A stretch of 64,000 nucleotides of DNA from Rhodospirillales bacterium (lineage in GTDB: Bacteria; Pseudomonadota; Alphaproteobacteria; Micavibrionales; Micavibrionaceae), in assembly GCA_023898785.1 (NCBI GenBank), contig CP060239.1, positions 186,001 through 250,000 of the forward strand. The letters are read 5' to 3'. A program made the translations under genes and the position numbers. The notes below the pieces were generated by a model. That model worked only from the letters and a program-made list of their open reading frames with translations, made no database searches and was not told the origin of the DNA. Positions 1-9,030 of the stretch are shown one piece after another; position 1 is the first letter of the stretch, and the number at the start of each line of letters is the position of its first letter.

Positions 1-17
1 TCTGTTATATCAGCCAT
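1..17 (-). CDS. start of an unknown gene, cut by the window edge
   Basis: Only the first five codons (MADIT) are inside the window, reading leftward from an ATG whose complement is at 15-17. A purine-rich site with AGAGGGTG precedes it. The same leader, a run of A followed by GGGTGTG, also precedes the GTG start of the 618-residue gene immediately upstream on the same strand. That supports a real start and a common operon. Function cannot be judged. Confidence 0.45.
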
Positions 18-136
18 GGTCACACCCTCTTTTTTACTGCCGTTTTATTTTTTGTTCTTTTTCGTTTCCCCTATTATGGGCAAAAAGGGTTAATTTTTGG
101 TTAATATTGTATGGTAACGGCAGGGTGACGGTCGTT

Positions 137-1993
137 TTAGCTCATCATGCCGGGGCTGGAGCTTCCGGTATTTGCTGTTGGCGAGAATGCATCCATGTCG
201 ATATTCAGATCATTATTAGCCGAGGGATCTTCCTGTTCGGTTAGCATGTGCTTGTTTTCAGCAAATTGTTTGTCGAATTCCGAGTCTGATTTGAGGTTTG
301 TGTCTGCTGCCGGAGCGGGGGGGTGCGTATTTGTTGCCGCCGGTTTTTCTATCGGTACATATTGGTCTGCTGCTGATTGGTACTGATTTGGGTTGAAAGG
401 CTCTTCGATTGCGAGACCTTCTTGTTCTACAGCCTTTTCTGCAAGGGCTTGTTCTTTTTCGCTTAATGGTCTCGCAGCGTCGGTAACGTCGTTTGAGGTT
501 GTCTGTGTGTTGCCTAGAGAGCGTTGTTCTGCGGCATAAGAGCGGGCGCGGTCTATAACTTTTTGTTCTTGTGCCATCGTTTCCGGGTGAGGAGCATCAA
601 GAGTCAGGTTGCCGTTTTCGTCCTGGTTGCTTGACAGAGATTCATCAATTTGATCCTGAATTTCAAGGTAACGGTCAAAGGCAGCGTCTGATGTTGCTTC
701 ATCAGTGTTTTTGTCAGCTATGATGTTTTCTAAAGCTGATAACTCATTTTGTAAAAATGTAAGCTGGTTTGCCAGATCGTATTGGCTGGCATATTGATCA
801 TACAGGCCATCGGTCAGTTCCACGTACATGGTTTGTAGGGTTTCATCCTGATTGTATAATGCAACAGATTTTACCGCATATGCGGCGCCTTCCAGGTCTT
901 GGTTAGCAAACATCTGACCTAATTGACGGTCTATGTCTATGTATGCCTGGTCTTTGTATTCGGGGTCGAGATCATCAATGTAAACATTATTACCGTCATC
1001 ATCTTTGACGTAATATACGCCGGGATTTTCTATTTCTTCATAAACGAGACGGGCTTCACCCAAGGCCAGGACAGCTACGAAGTCCTTTCTGAAGCTTTGA
1101 ACGCCTTCCATGATTTTGCGCTGTTCGTCGGGTAGTTTTGCAATTCGCTCGGTTATGCCTTGTTCTTGAGCGTAAAGAGCGGCAACAGAGTTGTTTTTAT
1201 ATTGATTATAAGTTTGTGCAAAAGCCGGGTCGTTTGCGGCATATTCGTCCATTCTTTGGATCATTGCTTCAGCTTGTGCGCGCGCTTGTGCGGCAGATAA
1301 TTCGGGATTTTGTTGTCGTAATTGTTGTGCCAAAGACTCCGCGAATTTTGCATCAATCATATCATGGAGCTGTTCATCTGTGTATTTATCGAACTCAGGG
1401 TTTTCACGCATTTTATCAAAGAGTTCCTCATGAAGCTGCGCTCTGATTTTGGCTTGTTCCGCAACATCATCGGTTGCAAGAATGCTTGCTGCTGCGGCAT
1501 CGAACATGTTTTGATTTTGATTGAAGAATTCTTCGATTTCGGGTGGAAACAATATGCCGCCTATTAATGTGTCTCTCAGGCGTTGTTCGCGTTCTTTCCG
1601 GGCATCTTGGTCTAATGCGGCGTAGGTGGATGATTGTGCGGTTACAAAAGAGCCGCCTGCGCCTTGCAGCGCTAAATTCTGGAGTATGAATTGCACAGCC
1701 GGACCATCGGTGCCGAAGAGGGCTTCGAATTGCGGGCTTTGTACATTCGTTTCTATATCGGCTATATCTGCGATGAGTTCGCGTACGACTTCCGGCGGCG
1801 CTTTTTCCAACGCTGCTTGTGCACGATCTAACTGATTGGCAGAGAATTTGTCAGGTGAAATTGTATTTAGTGTGGTTGTTTGCTGGAGGATGTCGCGGGT
1901 GTTTTGCGGGGATGCAAAAGCCATCGTGTTTGCAGGCGCATTCTCCGGCAAAATTTGTGGTTTTTTATCTTCTATGTAACTTAGTAGCGACAC
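137..1993 (-). CDS. large Gln/Ala/Asp-rich helical protein of unknown function
   Basis: I do not recognise this 618-residue protein. It has no signal peptide and no clear membrane segment. The composition is strongly helical and rich in Gln, Ala, Glu and Asp, and the C-terminal third (about 480-618) is low in complexity with Pro, Asn and Thr. A central segment (about residues 330-360) carries the aromatic pattern VYYVKDDDGNNVYIDDLD, and a similar pattern (YIVFKDEQ ... LYINELDQ) occurs in the neighbouring 637-residue protein, so the two may be distant paralogues. The start is a GTG preceded by AAAAAGGGTGTG. The next gene upstream, 2143-4056, lies on the same strand 149 bases away. Secreted, structural and surface-associated roles are all open. 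Confidence 0.7.
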   Translation of the reverse strand: MSLLSYIEDKKPQILPENAPANTMAFASPQNTRDILQQTTTLNTISPDKFSANQLDRAQAALEKAPPEVVRELIADIADIETNVQSPQFEALFGTDGPAVQFILQNLALQGAGGSFVTAQSSTYAALDQDARKEREQRLRDTLIGGILFPPEIEEFFNQNQNMFDAAAASILATDDVAEQAKIRAQLHEELFDKMRENPEFDKYTDEQLHDMIDAKFAESLAQQLRQQNPELSAAQARAQAEAMIQRMDEYAANDPAFAQTYNQYKNNSVAALYAQEQGITERIAKLPDEQRKIMEGVQSFRKDFVAVLALGEARLVYEEIENPGVYYVKDDDGNNVYIDDLDPEYKDQAYIDIDRQLGQMFANQDLEGAAYAVKSVALYNQDETLQTMYVELTDGLYDQYASQYDLANQLTFLQNELSALENIIADKNTDEATSDAAFDRYLEIQDQIDESLSSNQDENGNLTLDAPHPETMAQEQKVIDRARSYAAEQRSLGNTQTTSNDVTDAARPLSEKEQALAEKAVEQEGLAIEEPFNPNQYQSAADQYVPIEKPAATNTHPPAPAADTNLKSDSEFDKQFAENKHMLTEQEDPSANNDLNIDMDAFSPTANTGSSSPGMMS

Positions 1994-2142
1994 TTAGTCC
2001 CACACCCTTTTTTATTTTTCTTTGGATTTCCAAACCTTGTTTGAAAAACATTTGCACGCGTTTATCATAATACTTAAAAGTTTAAGTTTTATTAACGCTT
2101 TGAAAATAAATTTTAGAGGTTCCGGGGCGCAAATGGGTGATT

Positions 2143-4056
2143 TTATTGTGGTGTGTTTGTTGTCGATGGGTCTGCAAGTATTTGATTTTTATGTAATATA
2201 TTGGTTTCTGCGGGCGCGTTAGGTTGTGCGGTTTCGTTTCGATTGTAAACAAGAGATAATTCACCGGCTTTTTCGTCACGTGCTGCGGACAGGGATAGAG
2301 AAATGCCGGTTTTTTGCTCCAGGGCTGCGGCTTCGCTACGCGCGGCTTGCAGGTTAAATTCAGCTTTAGCTTCTGCGCTTTTCAAGCTTGCTGTGGTTTG
2401 TTTTGTGGAGAGCTTTGCGTCCCATGTTTGCGAGAATGCATTGTCTGGATCGTCGCCTGTTGGTGTTTCGTTCGTGAATAATTCGCCATCGATATAGGCG
2501 CGTTTATACAGTTCGGCAACGATTACAGGGTTTTCGATATAGGTGCGGGCGTTTGTTTTTGCGTTGTAGGTATAAAGCTGGCCTGTTTCATTGTCGCGAT
2601 AGACGCCTTCATCGCTCAAGGTAATCGGGTTTAGCCACGCTCCGGCCACTGCAAAGACATTGATACCAAAATGTTTTTTCAGGAATTCGTGGCGATCAGG
2701 GTAGTCTTTGATTATTTTTTCAATATTTTCAATTGTTTCTGTGACGTTGCTATGCTCTGTCTGTTTGTTTTCGACATTCTGGCGCATTTTGAACATTTGC
2801 ATGGCGATGGTGGCCAGAGCGTTGGTTTTGCTTTTGTCTATTTCTTTTAATTCGTGAAGGATTTCCGCATCTGTTTTGCCGGCTTTTTGCATTTCGGCGG
2901 CGCGGGTGAAGAGCTTTGTTAATTCTTCGCGTTTTTCTTCGGTGTATTCTTGTATGCGGGCTGTTTGTGAGATTAGCTCATTGCGGCGTTCATCCAACGC
3001 GCTTAGTTGTTCTTTAAGTGTTTCAATTTTTTGTCTGTGATGTGCAATTTTTTCTTCATTTTTGTTTATTGTGCGCTTGTTTTCGGCCACTCTTTTTTCC
3101 AGACGCGCAATTTTTTCGAGCATTTTCTCTCGGTCTTGGTCGAGTTTGAAAAGCTGGATTTCCTGATAGCGTAAAGTATCGCGGAAGCCGATGATATCAT
3201 TGCGCAGATCACCTTCAGGAAGAGCCTTTAACAGATCATTTTGTCCGTCATAAAACCATTCGACTTCGCCTTCATGGGCGTCATTGCCAAAACGCCGGTC
3301 TTTTTGCGCTTCTTGCATGGTAATGTCGTCCTGCATCGAGTAGCTTTTGCCTTCAAGTTTATCGACAAGCTTCATTTTAGGCTGATCTAGTTCGTTTATA
3401 TAAAGCGCTTTACCTGTTTTGGGGTGTTTGATGTAATTTTTGCTCTGTTCGTCTTTGAAAACGATGTAGCGGCGCTGGCCGTCGATCCCTTTAATATCGG
3501 CGCGTACGGTAATAAAGGTTCCTTCGATTTCTTTAAGTCTATCGAGCGTTGCTTGCGTGTCTTCATCAAGAAGGTTTTTAAGTCCGTCGCAATAGGTTTT
3601 GTACGATTCTTTGAGTGCTTCACGGGCTTCATCATTGGCCGGTAAAGCGGTTGTCTTTAGTTTTTTAATTTCGGCCAGCAGTTCTACATTTTCTTTTTCT
3701 AGGCCTGAAATGTCTTTGAGTAGTATTGCGATTTGCTTTTCGTGGTTTGCGATTTGTTCTTCGATTTCTGCGATCATGCGGTCGATTTCGCTCAGCAGGA
3801 GGGTGGTTGCGAGTTTTTCGCGGAACTTTCTTTCTTCGCGCTCTTCTTCGGTTTCTTTTCCTTCATGGCTGGTGGCGATTCCCGAGAATGCGCCGGTTAA
3901 ATTCTGCCTGCCGAGATTGCCAATGAGTTTCCAATTCGCCTCGGAGATTAAACCTGTTGGAGAGATTGCAAAGGTTGTTGTTGTGGCTAAAATGCCGTCG
4001 AAATCCAGTGTTTTTACTGAATCTGCATTTGCAGAGATTTCGGCGTTTTCTGCCAT
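2143..4056 (-). CDS. long coiled-coil protein of unknown function
   Basis: The 637-residue product has no signal peptide. Two long coiled-coil stretches are visible: residues about 70-140, rich in E, K, I and L with heptad spacing, and about 290-430. Between them lies a compact segment with YIVFKDEQSKNYIKHP and LYINELDQP, and another follows at about 500-530 with GVYRDNETGQLYTYN. Both look like short beta repeats around Tyr and Asp/Asn. Similar wording occurs in the downstream 618-residue protein. The ATG is preceded by AAGGG at normal spacing. The architecture (coil, beta insert, coil, disordered tail) would suit a structural or scaffold protein, but this is inference and no family is recognised. 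Confidence 0.7.
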   Translation of the reverse strand: MAENAEISANADSVKTLDFDGILATTTTFAISPTGLISEANWKLIGNLGRQNLTGAFSGIATSHEGKETEEEREERKFREKLATTLLLSEIDRMIAEIEEQIANHEKQIAILLKDISGLEKENVELLAEIKKLKTTALPANDEAREALKESYKTYCDGLKNLLDEDTQATLDRLKEIEGTFITVRADIKGIDGQRRYIVFKDEQSKNYIKHPKTGKALYINELDQPKMKLVDKLEGKSYSMQDDITMQEAQKDRRFGNDAHEGEVEWFYDGQNDLLKALPEGDLRNDIIGFRDTLRYQEIQLFKLDQDREKMLEKIARLEKRVAENKRTINKNEEKIAHHRQKIETLKEQLSALDERRNELISQTARIQEYTEEKREELTKLFTRAAEMQKAGKTDAEILHELKEIDKSKTNALATIAMQMFKMRQNVENKQTEHSNVTETIENIEKIIKDYPDRHEFLKKHFGINVFAVAGAWLNPITLSDEGVYRDNETGQLYTYNAKTNARTYIENPVIVAELYKRAYIDGELFTNETPTGDDPDNAFSQTWDAKLSTKQTTASLKSAEAKAEFNLQAARSEAAALEQKTGISLSLSAARDEKAGELSLVYNRNETAQPNAPAETNILHKNQILADPSTTNTPQ

Positions 4057-4288
4057 TTATCAACCCTTGTTCTTACCGTTTGTCCGGATGCGTTTATGCC
4101 GCACCATCTATTTTCATATATCGCATCGTAATGGATAAAATTTAAGATATGGTTAATGGCCTGTTAAGAAATTGGGAAATATTGGCGCAAAAACATGTAT
4201 GCAGGGCTGTTTACGGGTTGCAATGCGCGCAGAGTGCATTAGTCTTGCGGGTGAGATTCTTTACCCAAACTACTGGAGCAACTTATCC

Positions 4289-5500
4289 ATGAATATCCAT
4301 GAATATCAGGCCAAAGAGCTGTTAGAGAAATATGGCGTTGCGGTGCCTAAAGGCATTGCTGCGATGAGCGTTGATGAAGCTGTTAAAGCGGCGGAAGAGC
4401 TTCAGGCCGGCGGGACGAGCCTGTTTGTTGTGAAGGCGCAGATCCATGCGGGTGGGCGCGGGGCTGGCCACTTTAAGGGCGCTGCGGATAACAAGGGCGG
4501 CGTTCGTTTGTGTAAGAGCATTGAGGATGTGCGCGCGGCGGCTGAAGCGATGATGGGCAACATATTGGTGACCAAGCAAACCGGCCCGGAAGGGAAAGAG
4601 GTTCAGCGTCTTTATGTGACGGACGGGGTGGATATTTCCAAGGAATATTATTGTTCGTTATTGCTGGATCGGGCTACAGCCAAGGTGACCTTTATGGTTT
4701 CCACCGAGGGCGGAATGGATATTGAGGAAGTTGCCGAAACGCATCCGGAAAAGATCGTCAAGGTGGCGATTGATCCGGTCGGCGGCATTACCAAGGCCGA
4801 TGCTGAAAAGCTGGCCGATGCTCTGCAGCTGAGCGGTGCGGCGAAAGACAGCGCCATTCCGTTCTTTGAAAATCTTTACAAATGCTACATGGAGCTGGAT
4901 GCCTCAATCGTTGAGATCAATCCGATGATTCTGGCTGGGGATGAAGTGATGGCGTTGGATGCGAAGTTTAACTTTGACGATAACGCGTTGTTCCGTCATC
5001 CAGATATCGTTGCGCTTCGTGACGAGAGCGAAGAGGACGAGAACGAGAAAATCGCGGCGGATAATGAGCTGTCTTATGTGCGTTTGGACGGCAATATTGG
5101 CTGTATGGTCAATGGGGCGGGTCTTGCGATGGCGACGATGGATATAATCAAGCTGAAAGGCGGCGAGCCGGCGAACTTTCTTGATGTCGGTGGCGGCGCC
5201 ACGGCTGAGCGCGTGACGGTCGCGTTTAAAATCATTTTATCCGATCCGAACGTAAAGGGAATTCTTGTGAATATCTTTGGTGGAATCATGAAATGTGATG
5301 TGATCGCTGAGGGCGTGATTGCGGCGGCCAAGGAAGTGAATTTGAGTGTGCCGCTGGTCGTGCGTTTGGAGGGGACAAATGTTGACAAAGGCAAAGCGCT
5401 TATGGCAAGTTCCGGTTTGCCGATTATTTCTGCGGATGATCTGGAAGATGCGGCGAGCAAGGTGGTCGCGGCGACTGAAAAAGCCCAAGCGGCGGCTTAG
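4289..5500 (+). CDS. sucC: succinyl-CoA synthetase, beta subunit (ADP/GDP-forming)
   Basis: SucC binds the nucleotide and, with SucD, interconverts succinyl-CoA and succinate while making ATP or GTP in the TCA cycle. The reading frame is open further upstream, but the ATG at 4289 (MNIHEYQAKELLEKYGV) matches the family N-terminus and has GGAG at 4275-4278, so I use it; this gives 403 residues. Residues 1-230 form an ATP-grasp fold with HAGGRGAG at 53-60 and VEINPM near 210. The C-terminal CoA-ligase half contains the GGGAT and NIFGGIMKCD glycine loops. It heads a TCA gene cluster but is separated from sucD by a small ORF and an intrinsic terminator. Confidence 0.97.
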   Translation: MNIHEYQAKELLEKYGVAVPKGIAAMSVDEAVKAAEELQAGGTSLFVVKAQIHAGGRGAGHFKGAADNKGGVRLCKSIEDVRAAAEAMMGNILVTKQTGPEGKEVQRLYVTDGVDISKEYYCSLLLDRATAKVTFMVSTEGGMDIEEVAETHPEKIVKVAIDPVGGITKADAEKLADALQLSGAAKDSAIPFFENLYKCYMELDASIVEINPMILAGDEVMALDAKFNFDDNALFRHPDIVALRDESEEDENEKIAADNELSYVRLDGNIGCMVNGAGLAMATMDIIKLKGGEPANFLDVGGGATAERVTVAFKIILSDPNVKGILVNIFGGIMKCDVIAEGVIAAAKEVNLSVPLVVRLEGTNVDKGKALMASSGLPIISADDLEDAASKVVAATEKAQAAA

Positions 5501-5529
5501 TTTTTGTTTTAACTTAAGGAGAAAAATGT

Positions 5530-5721
5530 ATGGCTGATGATGGAACGGGGAAGGTGCGGTATACGGGGCTTGTTTCTGGAAACAAATTAGCGGAGATGTT
5601 TCAGCGCGGAAAATCTACTGCGGCTTCTCAAGTGGGCGATGAGCTTGTGGGTGAAGCGCCAGGGAGTGTTGCTTTTGATCAGGTTGGTATTGTTTATGAT
5701 GATCCTGCTTCGACTCTCTAA
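5530..5721 (+). CDS. 63-residue hypothetical protein between sucC and sucD
   Basis: This small ORF starts 29 bases after the sucC stop and has a strong ribosome site (AGGAG at 5517-5521, eight bases before the ATG). The product begins MADDGTGKVRYTG and is soluble and mildly acidic, with no signal or membrane segment and no cysteine. I recognise no family. Its position directly after sucC, before the terminator at 5864, suggests it is the last gene of the sucC transcript. Four other small genes sit in the same way inside the atp operon of this window. The good ribosome site argues that it is real; function is unknown. Confidence 0.55.
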   Translation: MADDGTGKVRYTGLVSGNKLAEMFQRGKSTAASQVGDELVGEAPGSVAFDQVGIVYDDPASTL

Positions 5722-5863
5722 GGTCTTGCGTTATCGCTAATGGCTTTGAGGTGATCTGGGATTTTCTTTGAAACGCCAGATTGTTTTGGTTGCCGGGTTT
5801 ATTCACAGTAATTGGTGCTCTGAAAGGGCAAGGTTCTTAATTTGAAAGAGCATAAGAGTTTGC

Positions 5864-5892
5864 AATTCCCGCCGATGTGCGGGAATTTTTTT
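5864..5892 (+). terminator. intrinsic terminator between sucC and sucD
   Basis: A perfect 9-bp stem (AATTCCCGC at 5864-5872 with GCGGGAATT at 5879-5887) and a 6-base loop are followed by a run of T. It would end transcripts from sucC and the 63-residue ORF, so sucD would need readthrough or its own promoter in 5893-5987. TTGATT at 5925 and TATATA at 5945 are a weak candidate with short spacing. Confidence 0.8.
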
Positions 5893-5987
5893 GTGCCCAA
5901 TGTTGAAAACCTGATGCTGGGATGTTGATTTTACTTCAGGGCGCTATATAAAAAAGAGAGCGCAACGCTAGAAAATTGAGGAATCTT

Positions 5988-6863
5988 ATGTCCGTACTCG
6001 TTGATAAAAATACCAAAGTGATTTGCCAAGGTTTTACCGGGGCACAAGGCACGTTTCATAGTGAGCAAGCGATTGCTTACGGTACCAACATGGTTGGCGG
6101 GGTAACACCGAAAAAAGGCGGGCAGGAGCATTTGGGCTTGCCGGTTTTCAATACGGTGAAAGAAGCCAAGGACGCTACGGGCTGCAATGCGACGGTGATC
6201 TATGTGCCGCCGCCATTTGCGGCTGCGGCGATTGTTGAGGCTATTGAGGCCGAGATGGAGCTGGCGATTTGCATCACCGAAGGCATTCCGGTGCTGGATA
6301 TGGTGAAGGTGAAGGCGGCGCTGAAAGGCTCCAAAACTCGTTTGATCGGCCCGAACTGTCCGGGGATTATTACGCCGGATGAGTGCAAGATCGGGATTAT
6401 GCCCGGGCATATTCATACGCGCGGCAAGGTCGGGATTGTCTCGCGTTCCGGGACGCTGACGTATGAAGCTGTGGCGCAGACCGGCGCGGTCGGTCTTGGG
6501 CAATCGACCTGTATCGGCATTGGCGGGGATCCGGTGAACGGGACGAACTTTATCGATTGTATCGATATGTTTATGAATGACCCGGAAACCGAAGCGATTT
6601 TGATGATCGGTGAGATTGGCGGGACAGCCGAGATTGAAGCGGCGGAATATTATCAGGGCCTGAAAACCAAGAAGCCGATTGCCGGGTTTATCGCCGGGGC
6701 GACTGCGCCTCCGGGCAAACGCATGGGCCATGCGGGTGCGCTGATTTCCGGCGCAGATGATACGGCGCCGGCGAAGATGAAGAAAATGCGCGAGTGCGGT
6801 TTTGTGGTTTCCGAAAGCCCTGCCGGGTTGGGGCAAGCGGTCGTGGAAGCCATGGCGGCTTAG
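5988..6863 (+). CDS. sucD: succinyl-CoA synthetase, alpha subunit
   Basis: SucD binds CoA and carries the phosphohistidine of succinyl-CoA synthetase. The 291-residue product has the N-terminal CoA-binding Rossmann domain (VICQGFTGAQGTFH at 11-24, near VYVPPPFAA at 71-80) and the ligase domain with SRSGTLTYE (152-160). The active-site histidine is His248 in GHAGALISG. An in-frame TTG lies 12 bases upstream, but the ATG at 5988, preceded by GAGGAA, gives the usual MSVLVDKNTKVICQG start. The stop overlaps by three bases the stop of a convergent gene (6860-8284). The sucA gene is 3.6 kb downstream instead of adjacent. Confidence 0.97.
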   Translation: MSVLVDKNTKVICQGFTGAQGTFHSEQAIAYGTNMVGGVTPKKGGQEHLGLPVFNTVKEAKDATGCNATVIYVPPPFAAAAIVEAIEAEMELAICITEGIPVLDMVKVKAALKGSKTRLIGPNCPGIITPDECKIGIMPGHIHTRGKVGIVSRSGTLTYEAVAQTGAVGLGQSTCIGIGGDPVNGTNFIDCIDMFMNDPETEAILMIGEIGGTAEIEAAEYYQGLKTKKPIAGFIAGATAPPGKRMGHAGALISGADDTAPAKMKKMRECGFVVSESPAGLGQAVVEAMAA

Positions 6864-8284
6864 GCCATTGATGGTGGTTTTGGCCCGGAGTTTTCTACCG
6901 GGTTTTCAGGTAGGGATTCGTCCGGATCGGTGAAGGTATCGTAAGCATTGTTTGCCAGTTCGAACGCGCCTTCGGCAATTTCCCGCAGACCGGATTTTTC
7001 GATTTCTGCGAATTCTTCTCCGGCGGCTTCTATAAAGAGTTTTCGTGTCCCCTCGCGTGCGGCGTCGCCTAATCCAAAACCAACAACATTTCCAGCTGTT
7101 TCGGCAAGGCCTGTGGTTAGCACTGCGCCGGCCATTTCGAAGTCGCCTTTCAGAGCATGTTTTCCTGTTTCGGCGAGTGTGAAGGCGGCGGTGACGAAAG
7201 CGCCGATGACCGGGATGCGTTTGCCGACAAATTTTGCGGCGTGGGCAAGTTTATCGGATTGTTTTGTTAGCCAGCTTGTCCAGCTTTTGCGTTTAAGTTC
7301 GGTGTGCTTTGCGATCATCGTGTCGGGGTTAATGCCGGAGACTTCTACGAATTCTTTGAAATATTGCTTTGCTTTGGGTTTTAACTCTCCCGGAGTGGGG
7401 GCATTGTTGCCTGCTTTTTGTGCGGCCCATTGCGAGAGGCCAAAAGATTTTTGAAAAAGCTGGGTGATCATTTGGTTATAGGAAATTTTGTCATATCCCA
7501 GACTTCCCAATAGCGTGTTCAATGATTGTGGGTTGTGAGCGTAGCTTATGCCTTTTGCGATTGCCTTTGTTGAGGGCATCGTCAGAAGTTTTTCAGCTGG
7601 GAATTTGTTTTGGAAAGCCTCGACGGCTTTTTTTATTTGTTCTTCAGTACCGCTGTTTGCATAGATGACGATTTTGTCGTATCTGCGTGGTTCATCAGTA
7701 AATTTGAAGTAAATGTCGCGTTGTGTCCCAGTTTCGAACAGAGCGTCTTTCCATGCGCGCATTGCGTCGGCCGCATATTCGGGCTTTGGCGAGATGTAAA
7801 TTCTCGAATGGGTAGGGTGCGCTTGGCGGGCATTGAAGAAGTCGTGAGCACTACCTTCCGCTGAGGGGATGTGTCGCATGACATCTTGTTTTGCCGCTAA
7901 ATACGCATCGCCTAACATCTTTATGTGGTCTTGGGGGATTTTGACCGGTATGGCTATGGCATTGTTGTATAATGTTGTTGTGGCTTTGAAACTGTCGTTT
8001 TTAATTATGCCAAGGAAAATGCGGGCGACATCTTCGGAGACTTTTCCAGAGGCTTTAAGTTTTTGAACATGGGTTTTAAGAGCTTTTACTGTAGCGGGAT
8101 CTGCGGACGAGTTTTCGAGTTCTTCAAGCAGTTGTTCTGATGTTTTTTGATAGAACTTTGCATTGATTTTGGTGTAGTTAATGAAGTTTGCAGCTCTTTC
8201 TTCAACGGATGTTTTTCTCACAGGTGAATGAAGGTTGCTGACGATATTTTTGTATAGTTGTTCAAATATGAGTTCTGCAGACAT
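6860..8284 (-). CDS. HopA1-effector-like protein with a glycine-rich hydrophobic C-terminal segment
   Basis: The product has 474 residues. Residues 161-225 contain RIYISPKPEYAADAM, a linker, YFKF, then RRYDKIVIYAN. After this, PSTKAIAKGISYAHNPQS follows at about 237-254. That order resembles the core of the HopA1 effector family (PF17914), known from Pseudomonas type III effectors and from uncharacterised bacterial homologues; I judge this from memory of the pattern. Residues 345-412 are a hydrophobic Gly/Ala-rich stretch (IPVIGAFVTAAFTLAE ... GNVVGFGLGDAAREG) of the kind seen in pore-forming or membrane-inserting toxin domains. There is no signal peptide. The gene is alone on the minus strand inside the TCA cluster, convergent with sucD. 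An injected effector or a toxin is possible; neither is shown. Confidence 0.5.
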   Translation of the reverse strand: MSAELIFEQLYKNIVSNLHSPVRKTSVEERAANFINYTKINAKFYQKTSEQLLEELENSSADPATVKALKTHVQKLKASGKVSEDVARIFLGIIKNDSFKATTTLYNNAIAIPVKIPQDHIKMLGDAYLAAKQDVMRHIPSAEGSAHDFFNARQAHPTHSRIYISPKPEYAADAMRAWKDALFETGTQRDIYFKFTDEPRRYDKIVIYANSGTEEQIKKAVEAFQNKFPAEKLLTMPSTKAIAKGISYAHNPQSLNTLLGSLGYDKISYNQMITQLFQKSFGLSQWAAQKAGNNAPTPGELKPKAKQYFKEFVEVSGINPDTMIAKHTELKRKSWTSWLTKQSDKLAHAAKFVGKRIPVIGAFVTAAFTLAETGKHALKGDFEMAGAVLTTGLAETAGNVVGFGLGDAAREGTRKLFIEAAGEEFAEIEKSGLREIAEGAFELANNAYDTFTDPDESLPENPVENSGPKPPSMA

Positions 8285-8500
8285 TTTTTTGTTTTTCCTG
8301 TTGTCCGTTGGTTCAGGATAGCTGCAGCTATTTAAGATTGGATTAACAGCTACTTACATTACGGAAAATATTGCCGGGCGGCAGGATTTGCGGCAAAAAT
8401 GGCCGGGTGCGGGGTGGTGTGACGGTCTGTTTATCTCACTGAAAATGAAGAGTTATTACCAGATTCGTGATTTTTTCTTTTTTGCAAAACTGTAAAAACT

Positions 8501-8578
8501 CGAAACCCCGCACTTGATGCGGGGTCCATGGAATATTACAAAAGTCTATATGGACCCCGTTTTAAAAACGGGGTTTCG
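8501..8578. repeat. nested palindromic repeat
   Basis: The outer arms CGAAACCCCG (8501-8510) and CGGGGTTTCG (8569-8578) are perfectly complementary. Inside are two short hairpins (CCCCGCACTTGATGCGGGG and CCCCGTTTTAAAAACGGGG) and complementary GGGTCCAT / ATGGACCC arms, so the whole element can form a cruciform or a three-way junction. The structure resembles the 35413 and 37947 repeats but the sequence differs. Confidence 0.75.
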
Positions 8579-8698
8579 TGTTTCTTTGTTTTTTAGATTC
8601 TTGTAGATACCATTTATTATCAAATACTTACCTGTCATTCTGAGCAGTAGAGGAATCTTATTCATCGGAGAAATATAGCCAAGCTTACATAAAATGAT

Positions 8699-8805
8699 CC
8701 CCCCACCCAAACCCTCCCCCTGGTCAGGGGGAGGGTTTGGGTGGGGGGCGTTTTTTATGGGGTAACGAAATTACCCCTCTCCTAACCTCCCCCCTTGAAA
8801 GGGGG
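8699..8805. repeat. G/C-run palindromic repeat cluster
   Basis: The first element is a perfect 22-bp hairpin: arms 8699-8720 and 8727-8748 made of C-runs and G-runs, loop TGGTCA, followed by CG and six T, so it could also end transcription on the plus strand. A second short hairpin (CCCCC TTGAAA GGGGG) ends at 8805. Related sequence occurs in frame inside dinG at 43101-43182. Confidence 0.75.
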
Positions 8806-8910
8806 TGATTGCATTATGTAAATTTTGGCATAGGGGTTGCAACGCTTTCTTACAGGATGAAGCGGGTAAGTATGATGGCTTGCTCACAACGCATAAAAAG
8901 GAAGAATGAG

Positions 8911-9030
8911 ATGTTTAATTATATATATGGAATGATTACAAGTACTTATGTTTACAGCATGGTTTGGTTGATTGATGATACGGCATTTAGTCGATTGTTT
9001 GAGCATGTTCAATCTGCTTTGCCATTTTAG
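8911..9030 (+). CDS. possible 39-residue ORF
   Basis: An ATG with AGGA at 8899-8902 opens a short frame beginning MFNYIYGMITSTYVYSMVWL, aromatic and moderately hydrophobic. In-frame ATGs further upstream could extend it. There is no recognisable family and the location is repeat-rich, so it may be chance. Confidence 0.25.
   Translation: MFNYIYGMITSTYVYSMVWLIDDTAFSRLFEHVQSALPF

Noticed and set aside
5931..6836. Minus-strand frame of about 300 codons opposite sucD
   Set aside because: Antisense to a clear enzyme gene, His/Arg/Asn-rich in the way of codon shadows, no motif.
8501..8805. Possible CRISPR array
   Set aside because: The hairpins are not direct repeats with regular unique spacers, and no cas gene is near.
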